A stretch of 64,000 nt of DNA. Source: Progne subis subis (lineage: Eukaryota > Chordata > Aves > Passeriformes > Hirundinidae). The stretch spans positions 62,001 to 126,000 of the forward strand of contig JAKJHU010000622.1 in NCBI GenBank assembly GCA_022316685.1, read 5' to 3'. Below, piece after piece: positions 56,801 through 64,000 of this stretch; position 1 is the first letter of the stretch; each line of letters opens with the position of its first letter. Under the pieces are notes generated by a model. The model saw only the letters and a list, made by a program, of their open reading frames with translations, was not told the origin of the DNA and did not search any database. The translations under genes were made by a program, and so were the position numbers.

Positions 56801-57474
56801 TTGTGGGACACAGCAGCACATCCAGGCTGGGACCAGCTCCCGGGGACCATCCCAGCAGCAATTCCCGAGGCTCCCTGGGGATTCCAGCAGCACCCCAGAG
56901 CCCCCCGAGAGCCCAGACTGTTCCCAGCCTGGTTAAACGATCCCATTGTTCAATTCCAGGTGTGACATTCCCCCTGAAACAGCCCCAATTCCCCCGAGCA
57001 CCCACAGCCCTGGGGCTTCTCAAACCTCATTTGGCTCCACAGCAAAATGTGTTTTCCCTACAGCATTTTCCAGAGCCCACCTGGCAAATAATGATCTAAA
57101 ATAAAATAATAATAATAATAATTAAAAAAACCCAAACCCCAGCGAGTGCTGCTGTCTGCAGTTGGGGCTTAGAGTCAGAACTTATTATTTGTATTTTCAA
57201 TCTGCCAGGGACTCCCACCGAGAGCTCGGCCAGGAGGCTCCCGCTCCCTCCCTCCTCCCCATTTCCCACACAGGAGGAAAAGTAAAGATGCAGAAAGGTT
57301 AAAAAGGAACAAAAAAAGGCCACGCTGGTCCCCCCAACAGCACCGAGAGCAAATCCCTCACTCAGGGAGCTGCAACGTTTCCATTCCTGGCATGATGAAG
57401 TTTCAGAGCTTTTTGAATAACTGAAGGGAGGCCTGTCGATCCTGGCAGTCCTGCCACAGGAAGGGCAGGAATGT
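56801..57474. other. Unique DNA, no gene seen
   Basis: (AAT)n-like stretch at 57105-57121. No exon supported. Confidence 0.4.
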
Positions 57475-57870
57475 GGTGAAAATGGGTAAATATGGGTCAG
57501 GAATAGGGGTAAAAATGGCTTAGGGATAGGGGTAAAAAATGGATAGATCTGGGTCCCAAACATGAGTAAAAATGGGTCAGGAATATGGGTAAAAATTGAG
57601 TAAATATGGGTCAAGAATATGGATAAATATGGATCCAAAATATGGCTAAAAATGGGGAAATGTGGGTCAAGATTATGGGTAAAAATGGGGAAACATCCAA
57701 AATATGGCTAAATATGAGTCTGAAATACGTCTAAAAAATGGAGAAATATGGGTAAAGATGGGCAAACATCCAAAATATGGCTAAATATGAGTCTGAAATA
57801 CATCTAAAAAATGGAGAAATATGGGTAAAGATGGGTAAACATCCAAAATATGGCTAAATATGGGTAGCAA
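57475..57870 (+). repeat. AAATATGGGTAAAAATGGG-type minisatellite
   Basis: The left part has irregular ~20-40-bp units around 'GGGTAAAAATGGG' and 'GGGTCA(G/A)GAATA'. The right part has a clearer ~75-bp unit ('GGCTAAATATGAGTCTGAAA' plus 'TAC(A/G)TCTAAAAAATGGAG' plus 'ATGGGTAAAC') in two copies at about 57702-57860. Confidence 0.88.
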
Positions 57871-57966
57871 GCAGCAGCCCTCTAAGGTATTTTGGAAGAT
57901 CCTCTTCAGGCATCACCATGCACCTTTAAACAGGGAAATAAATCAGGGAGCTGGGCTCAGCATTCC

Positions 57967-58027
57967 CGTGCTATCCCACGTTATTGCCGTGCTATCCCAC
58001 GTTATTGCCGTGCTATCCCACGTTATC
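57967..58027 (+). repeat. 21-bp tandem repeat, three copies
   Basis: CGTGCTATCCCACGTTATTGC in two complete units and one partial. Confidence 0.95.
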
Positions 58028-58500
58028 CATCTGCACAGACTGAGCCAGCAGCAGAGATTGGGCCAGACGTGGAGAAAAGAGAGGTTTTTAACCCCAAATT
58101 AATCCCGAGCCGCTCGTGCTCCCAGCAGCACCAGGCACAGAGATTCCCCCACTGCTGGCCCGGTTAAAAATGAGGGGTTTGGGTCAATGATGAGTTCCTG
58201 TTCTCCTGGCACCCATCCCTCCCTCACCAGCTCCACATCCTGAGCGGAGAGAAAATTCTGGGAATTTCATCCAGGTGGAAATCCAGAATTAAACCTGAGG
58301 AGGAGGAGGAAGCCTTCAGGGCTCTGACCCCGTCTCCTCCAGGGCTCCATAAAACTCCTTGGCCCATCAGCAGCTCTCTGAATTCCCAGCAAATCTCCCC
58401 ATTCCCATGGAACTGCTGCAGCCATTCCCAGGAACAGCCCTAAGAGGCTGGAGAGAGGCTTGGAGGCCCCGGCCTTGCGTGTTGTGTGTGTTTACAGGAG

Positions 58501-58620
58501 TTTTACGACTGTTTCAAGGAAAATAATGACCAGAATCCTTTCCAGTGCCAGATGAGCTGGGCTGCAGTGCCTGGGACCAAGCCAGTTTTATTTCTCTTTC
58601 TCAGAGGAGGGGTGAAATGA
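58501..58620 (+). other. Possible exon-like open frame (unrecognised)
   Basis: After TGTGTTTACAG at 58489-58499 the plus strand reads EFYDCFKENN and DQNPFQCQMSW and stays open to a TGA at about 58618. The AG junction and mixed residues prompted a look. The upstream tract is poor in pyrimidines, the family is unknown to me, and the right part overlaps a duplicated non-coding block (58583 onward). Probably chance. Confidence 0.1.
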
Positions 58621-58900
58621 TAAAAACCAGGCAGATGAGGCACCAATTCCCACCAGTCCTCAGGTTTTACAGAGGCCTCAGAGCAGCTCCTGGCAGGGCT
58701 CAGGTGCCACCAGCTCTGCTGAGAAGAACTCTGGGACAAAAGCAGGTTCATTTCCCTTTCTCAAGGGGGTGAAATGATAAAAATCGTGTGGATCCAGCGC
58801 CGCAAATTCCCACCGGTCCCCAAGGTTTTACAGAGGCCTCAGAGCAGGTCCTGGCAGGGCTCAGGTGCCACCAGCTCTGCTGAGAAGAGCCCTGGGACAA
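58583..58900 (+). repeat. 158-bp tandem duplication
   Basis: Two copies, 58583-58740 and 58741-58900. Both contain 'GGGGTGAAATGATAAAAA', 'TTTTACAGAGGCCTCAGAGC' and 'GGCAGGGCTCAGGTGCCACC', then 'AGCTCTGCTGAGAAGA' and 'CTGGGACAAA'. The right halves are nearly identical and the left halves diverged, so they may have been evened out by gene conversion. Confidence 0.92.
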
Positions 58901-59019
58901 ACCTCACTGCATCCTGCCCAGATGGCTGGAGGAGGGTTTGGGTTGTGCACGAAGATGCTCATGGCCCCAGAGGCAGCACAGAAGCCAAAACTCGACAGAG
59001 GAGACGCTTTAATAGGCAA
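58901..59019. other. Unique spacer
   Basis: Nothing recognised. Confidence 0.4.
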
Positions 59020-60045
59020 AACACCAACTTCCAGAGGGGAAATACTAACTTCTATAGGGAAACACCACCTTCCATAGGGAAAACATCTCCATAGGAGAAA
59101 CGCCACCTTCCATAGGGGAAATACTAACTTCTATAGGGAAAACATCTCCATAGGAGAAACACCACCTTCCATAGGGAAAACATCTCCATAGGGGAAACGC
59201 CACCTTCCATAGGGAAAACATCTCCATAGGAGAAACACCACCTTCCATAGGGAAAACATCTCCACAGGAGAAACGCCACCTTCCATAGGGAAAACATCTC
59301 CATAGGAGAAACGCCACCTTCCATAGGGGAAACATTTCCATAGGGGAAACACCAACTTCCAGAGGGAAAACATCTCCATAGGGAAAACACCACCTTCCAT
59401 AGGGAAAACATCTCCATAGGAGAAACACCACCTTCCATAGGGAAAACATCTCCATAGGAGAAACACCACCTTCCATAGGGAAAACATCTCCATAGGAGAA
59501 ACACCACCTTCCATAGGGAAAACATCTCCATAGGAGAAACACCACCTTCCATAGGGAAAACATCTCCATAGGAGAAACACCACCTTCCATAGAGGAAACA
59601 TTTCCATAGGGGAAACACCAACTTCCAGAGGGAGAACATCTCCATAGGGAAAACACCACCTTCCATAGGGGAAACATCTCCATAGGAGAAACACCACCTT
59701 CCACAGGGAAACTCCATAGGAGAAACACCACCTTCCATAGGGAAAACATCTCCATAGGAGAAACACCACCTTCCATAGGGAAAACATCTCCATAGGGAAA
59801 ACACCACCTTCCATAGGGAAAACATCTCCATAGGAGAAACACCACCTTCCATAGGGAAAACATCTCCATAGGGAAAACACCACCTTCCATAGGGAAAACA
59901 TCTCCATAGGAGAAACACCACCTTCCATAGGGAAAACATCTCCATAGGAGAAACACCACCTTCCACAGGGAAAACATCTCCATAGGGAAAACGCCACCTT
60001 CCATAGGGAAAACAACTCCACAGGAGAAACACCACCTTCCACAGG
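59020..60045 (+). repeat. 38-bp minisatellite, ~27 copies
   Basis: Unit 'AAACACCACCTTCCATAGGG' plus 'AAAACATCTCCATAGGAG'. Variants are AACGCC, CCAACTTCCAGAGGG, GGGGAAACATTTCC, and single deletions (for example at 59711). The compound variant CATTTCCATAGGGG plus AAACACCAACTTCCAGAGGG occurs at about 59332 and 59608, 276 bp apart. Frames stay open on the minus strand because no frame of the unit has a stop. Confidence 0.97.
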
Positions 60046-61268
60046 AAGAACCCCTTCCCATCCTGTCCCCCCTCAGCCACCACTCACTCCGGCTTTCTTG
60101 GGAGGTTTCTTATGCCAAAGGTTTTCCTGAGCAGAGCGAGTGCTGGGCATGGGGAGGAGCAGCACGGGGCACTGCCGGGACAGATCCGAGCGCTCCGGCT
60201 GAGCCAGAGCGGGAGGGAATAAAGCCAGACCCCCCCCTGCCATGTGCTGTTACAGCTCAGAGGATTTGCGATCTCCAAAAGAAAGATTTTGAAAAAGCAG
60301 CATTGGGCAAACTCCGTTTTTGTCACGGCGAGAAATGAATCCTGCAGGAGCAGCAGCTGTCTCGGCACAGGGAACACGAGGTTTTGGGAAAAAATCCATG
60401 TTCTCACATCCCAGAGCCCGAGGCTGGGGGTTTCCAGCAGCCATCAGCACCTGGATTTGTCTTTTAGAGCAGCAGACAGGGGACTCGAGGTGCTGCCGGC
60501 CCCTCATCCGGCCCAAACCAGGAGCAGAGGAATATTCCCATCCTGCTGCCTCCAGAACACATTTTAATCCTATTTTCCTGCGCACACACCCCATATCAAA
60601 TTCTTAATTAAAAATCATCCGCTTTTGGAATGGGGGAGGGACGCTGAGTTGGGTACTTTTCCTCTGCCAGGTCAGACATTCCCAAGTCCTCTCTGGAAGA
60701 AGCCTCCAGGGGCTGTTTATGTAAAATAAATATTTTGCTTCACGTGCTGCCCACCCTCAGCTCGCACAACTCATCGGGGGAAACTTTTCTTGCAGATCCT
60801 TTCCCGAACGCTCAGGCAAAACCCCTCCAAATATCCCGGCCAGAACAGAAATCTGTAACACTTAAACACGCCGAAATATAAACACAAACTTCCAGACAAA
60901 GGGCTAATCCCTGCCCTCGGAGGCTCCCACAGCCCGAGGAGCTGGATCATCCCAAGGAGGGCTGGATTTGGCCCTTGGAGAGGCCACTGCAGTCCCTGCT
61001 GCAAGCCCGGGCTTGGAACACGGCACAAAACCCGGCCAGAGCCGCGGGCAGGTACCGCAAGGGGCTGCGGATGCCTCCACCTGCCTCCAACACCGGGAAA
61101 AACTCGGGCTTCCCAAAGGACAAACCTGGCAGGCTGCTCCCCCAATGCTACGGCCAAATAAAATCAAAGCAGGAGGAGGACAAAAAATATAAAAACCCCA
61201 ACCCCATCGCTTTGTGCGGGGATCCAGCCACCGGCAGGGACCTCGCTGCTGAAATCAGCCTCGGAATC

Positions 61269-61270
<2 letters not shown>
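60046..61270. other. Unique DNA, possible conserved non-coding stretch
   Basis: No repeats. The stretch 60610-60900 holds words such as TTTATGTAAAATAAATATTTTGC and CGAAATATAAACACAAAC, the second with forkhead-like TAAACA. It leads into the CpG-rich region. No exon is supported. Confidence 0.3.

Positions 61271-61302
<32 letters not shown>
61271..61302 (+). repeat. Poly(T) tract
   Basis: About 32 consecutive T at the left edge of the CpG-rich block. Confidence 0.98.
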
Positions 61303-61319
61303 CCAACTGGAGCATTTCT

Positions 61320-61910
61320 CTCTGCGCCGTAGCATCGGGGAGCAGCCGCAGGCAGCGGGGAGGGAAGGGAAGGGAAGGGAAGAGGGATGGAAGCGGCGCA
61401 GGCCCCGGGAGGACGCGGCCGTCCCCGGAGCAACACGTCCCCGAGCCCGTGTCCCTCCGCACGCCCCTGGCCGGCTGGCACGTCCCTGTCACACCCCGCG
61501 ATCGCCTCCCACCAGCCAGCGCCAATTCATCGCCTCCTCCTCCTCCTCCTCCTCCTCCTCCTGCCCGCACGGTGGGAGAAAATGAAGTTGCTGTCAAGCG
61601 ACGATAAATTCATGCGACAGCCAGGGCTAATTAAGCGGCAAAGTAGCTGCGAGCGCGGCGGGGCCGCGGCTCCGGGCCGGGCTCGGTGACAGCGCCGCGC
61701 TCGCCGCGGGCTCGGGGCGCTCGCCCGGCGCGGAGCCGCGGCCACCGCCGCTGGGGACGCGGGGACACGGGCTGGGGACGCCGCGCTGACACCTCCGGGG
61801 AGGAGAAATGGAACCTGGCCGGCTGGCTGGGGCACCCGCAGCGAGCCGGGGAGGGAGGGAGGGAGGGAGGGATGGGAGGAAGGGCGAGGAAAAAAATCCC
61901 CGAAGATCCA
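61320..61910. promoter_or_regulatory. CpG island, possible promoter
   Basis: Very high GC and CpG density, for example 'GCGCCGCGCTCGCCGCGGGC' at 61692-61711. It also has (CCT)n at about 61535-61563 and (GGGA)n at 61849-61871. An AT-richer core at 61575-61635 contains GCTGTCAAGCG and a TAATTA homeodomain core (61628-61633) inside the island, which suggests selected function. Direction and gene are unknown; no first exon can be set. Confidence 0.6.
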
Positions 61911-61917
61911 CGCAGAG

Positions 61918-61925
<8 letters not shown>

Positions 61926-61968
<43 letters not shown>

Positions 61969-61982
61969 AAAAAAAAAAAAAA
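61926..61982 (+). repeat. Poly(A) tract
   Basis: About 41 A, then TT, then about 13 A. Length is likely to be unstable and prone to assembly error. Confidence 0.97.
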
Positions 61983-62049
61983 TAGCGACAAAAGCCCCCG
62001 TGCCTACCTTTGCCGGGGGCCAGCGGGCAGATCCCGGAGCGGTTGGGGT

Positions 62050-62930
62050 CGGTGGCTGTTCCCTTCTTTATGAAATGTTCGGCTCAGCCGGTGCTATTTG
62101 CATTCTTTCATTAGCACCTGTTTCAAGTAAGGAAGGAGAAAGCTCATTGCGAGATCAGCTTCCTCTCCGAATAAATTATTTAAAAAAAAAAAAAAATTAA
62201 GGAAAAAAAATAGAGAGATATGCACGCTGCCAAATAATAATAACGCTAATAAAAATAAAAAAAATAATACCACATGGATATTAAAGCCCAAAGTAGGCAG
62301 TTTAATAATGGGAGGTCTTGCAGGTTGTGAGCATGCTCCAGCCGGAACAAATCCTTCCTCTGTTATTCCTCTGAATAAAAATAAACCACGATCAAGAAAC
62401 CCAAACGGAAGCTTCCTCCTAGAATCCCTGCTGCTGAAAAATATGTAATAAATTCAGCCCAAAGACGCAGACTCTAATCAGCAGCTGTTTTCTGGATCCA
62501 AAGCCAGCCAAAGCCTCTCTTGTCTTTTCCCACTATGAGTCGAGGCCTTTTTGAAAAGGGTTTTAACCTTTTAAAGACACAGCGCACCAATTATCACTTC
62601 TGGAGGACTGTCACTCACGGCGCAGGGAAATTAATAAAGCGGCAGCGGTGGCACAGTCGGAGCACGGGGGAGGTGTGGTTTGCCCTCCCAGGGTTGCCTC
62701 GGGAATGTTATTGTATGATTATTATTTTTAATCGGACCCCCTCCCCTTCGGGGAAATAACAATAATAATAATAAAGTGCGAACTCGCCAGCCGGCTCGGG
62801 GATAAATGCAAAGTCATTATAAAAAGGAGCAGCTGCTGGATGCCATTCCCGGAGTTCTGCCGTGGCTCCTTAGTGGGGTTAAATTTGTTGCGAGTGAATT
62901 TTTCGGGATTAACAGTTTCCAGCCCGGCCG
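62050..62930. promoter_or_regulatory. Repeat-free block rich in factor-like motifs
   Basis: Between the two CpG islands lies AT-leaning unique DNA with an octamer ATTTGCAT (62096-62103), CAGCTG E-box at about 62483, many ATTA and AATAAT words, and a GGGATAAATGCAAAGTC stretch at about 62801. The pattern is typical of conserved enhancer or promoter-proximal DNA at developmental genes. Conservation cannot be tested here. Confidence 0.4.
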
Positions 62931-63483
62931 GAGCTGGGAGAGGGTTAACGCCAGGCACAGAGCAGCTCTGTCAAGTGCTTCCCATCAAACCGAGGACCGG
63001 GCTGCGAAGTTTGAACCGAGCAGCTCTGGCACAGCAACACCGCGTCCTTTCCAGGGCTGGCATTCCGGGGTTTTTACCAAACCCGACCAAACCCCCCCAA
63101 AAAAAGAGCTCAGCCCTCCGCTAAGCAGCGCCGGTGGCCCCGTGCGCGGCACAGCTCGCCGGGGACAGCGCCGAGCCGTCGGGTCTGGGGGGGGACAGGA
63201 CAGATCCCCCCCAAGCTGCGCGTCCCCAGGCCCCAGGGCAGCGTCCCCCGGCCGTGGTGCCACCGTGCCCGGCCCACCTGGGTGGCGGTGCCATCCTCCC
63301 GGTCAGTGCTCGGGGCCATCCCCGGGGTGCTGCGGCTCCTCCGGCCGCTCTCGCCTCCGGCCACGCTGTGCGCAGCCCCCGGCATGCGAGCCGGCGGCTC
63401 TCCCGCCCTCTCCCCCTCCTCCTCCTCCTCCTCCTCCTCCTCCTGAAAATCATCATATTTCATGTGTGGCTGCTCCAGCCCCG

Positions 63484-63491
63484 CCAATTGG
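63484..63491. promoter_or_regulatory. CCAATTGG, double CCAAT box
   Basis: A palindrome giving a CCAAT box on both strands (NF-Y type) in the context CGCCAATTGGCTG, inside the CpG island. CCAAT boxes usually lie 60-100 bp upstream of a start site. Confidence 0.45.
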
Positions 63492-63650
63492 CTGGGCACT
63501 CGCAGGCGGAAATGTCAGCAGCAGCCCGGCATCGCTGCGCGCCCGCGGCCGCCCCGTTCCCCCCGGGACCACCGGCCACCGCGGGGAGAAGGGATCGGGC
63601 GTTCTCTGCCCCTCCGCCCGGGCTCCGGAGGGATGGAGCTGCCAGCGGCT

Positions 63651-63659
63651 TGACCTTGA
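63651..63659 (-). promoter_or_regulatory. TCAAGGTCA, monomeric nuclear-receptor site
   Basis: On the minus strand TCAAGGTCA is the extended half-site bound by ERR and NR5A-type orphan receptors. It lies inside the CpG island, 160 bp from the CCAAT palindrome. Confidence 0.4.
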
Positions 63660-63954
63660 GCCGCGCGGGTGCGGTGGCTGGCGGCGAGGAGCGCGTTGAT
63701 CCGGCCCGGGGAGATCCGGAACATCTGCTCGGCTCCGGGAGCCGCCCGCCCGGCCGCAGCCTGCCCGGGCACAGCGCAGCCCCCGGGGCCGCCCGGAGCC
63801 TTCAGCCCCGAGAAATGGAGCGGTCCCGGCCTTTCCGGCCGTTTTCGAGGCGTTCGTTTGCAGCTTGCCCCTGACTTCCAGAGCTTTCTAACAAGATCGG
63901 GATCAGTGTTTTCTTTATTTTTTCAGTGGCTGGGATTTGGAAATAGGAGCTTGC

Positions 63955-64000
63955 CTGAAGCTCCCCTGGAAGCGTCCAAGGCCGGGTTGGACGGGGCTTG
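63955..64000 (+). mobile_element. CR1 LINE fragment, cut by the window edge
   Basis: 'CCCCTGGAAGCGTCCAAGGC' then 'CGGGTTGGACGGGGCTTG' is CR1 3' sequence in plus orientation; the rest lies beyond the window. Confidence 0.8.

Larger units (their letters stand above)
63100..63880. promoter_or_regulatory. CpG island, possible promoter or first-exon region
   Basis: CpG-dense throughout, with (CCT)n at 63413-63443, a palindromic CCAAT element and a TGACCTTGA motif. The minus strand of 63590-63740 reads without stops (…MFRISPGRINALLAASHRT…) and has AAG-GTCAAG, a weak donor, near 63655. It could be a 5' exon on the minus strand, but GC-rich DNA is often open by chance. Confidence 0.55.

Noticed and set aside
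62520..62759. Small coding gene starting at the ATG near 62534
   Set aside because: The frame is short and no splice donor or family was recognised; the block looks regulatory.

Overview
This window looks like bird nuclear DNA, most likely from a songbird. It contains many 3' fragments of CR1 LINEs of the avian type. It also holds several long terminal repeats (LTRs) of endogenous retroviruses, six of them flanked by clear target-site duplications, and an unusually high load of minisatellites and microsatellites. The songbird call rests on my recognition of CR1 and LTR end sequences and on how abundant class II (6-bp duplication) LTRs are; it was not searched. No bacterial, plasmid or phage features were seen.

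I find no protein-coding gene that can be supported. Most long open frames lie inside tandem arrays and stay open only because the repeat unit lacks stop codons. Two short stretches (309-519 minus, 58501-58620 plus) have some exon character and are listed at low confidence. The window therefore reads as intergenic or large-intron DNA, with a CpG-rich, promoter- or enhancer-like block at its right end (about 61.3-63.9 kb).

Layout: 0-4.3 kb holds a CR1 tail, a solo LTR and a CpG-rich block with an octamer and an X-box-like palindrome. 4.35-6.8 kb is a triplicated segment that ends in a 1.3-kb (CCCAT)n array. 7.2-9.9 kb has an AT-rich array followed by a 62-bp minisatellite. 11.2-14.9 kb is an LTR cluster: two adjacent LTRs, one with a primer-binding site, then an AT-rich array and a third LTR. 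15-16.5 kb has a 39-bp minisatellite between two near-identical 150-bp direct repeats. 18.3-22.9 kb carries four separate minisatellites and a short CpG-rich patch. 23.9-28.1 kb has local duplications, two more solo LTRs and a CR1. 29-34 kb is mostly unique DNA with a CR1-derived tandem duplication. 34.5-38.8 kb has a CR1 with a pentamer tail, AT-rich compound repeats, a solo LTR and a 21-bp array. 39.4-42.7 kb has three CR1 fragments. 43.3-43.9 kb is a polypyrimidine tract. 45-50.5 kb is a run of local duplications and arrays. 50.6-54.1 kb has a CR1, two solo LTRs and a 24-bp array broken by a 100-N assembly gap. 54.7-60.05 kb is more arrays. 60.6-64 kb is the CpG-rich region.

There is no set of genes working together here. 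The coherent biology is repeat turnover: LTR insertion followed by loss to solo LTRs, and repeated local birth of tandem arrays, sometimes with intermediate stages still visible.
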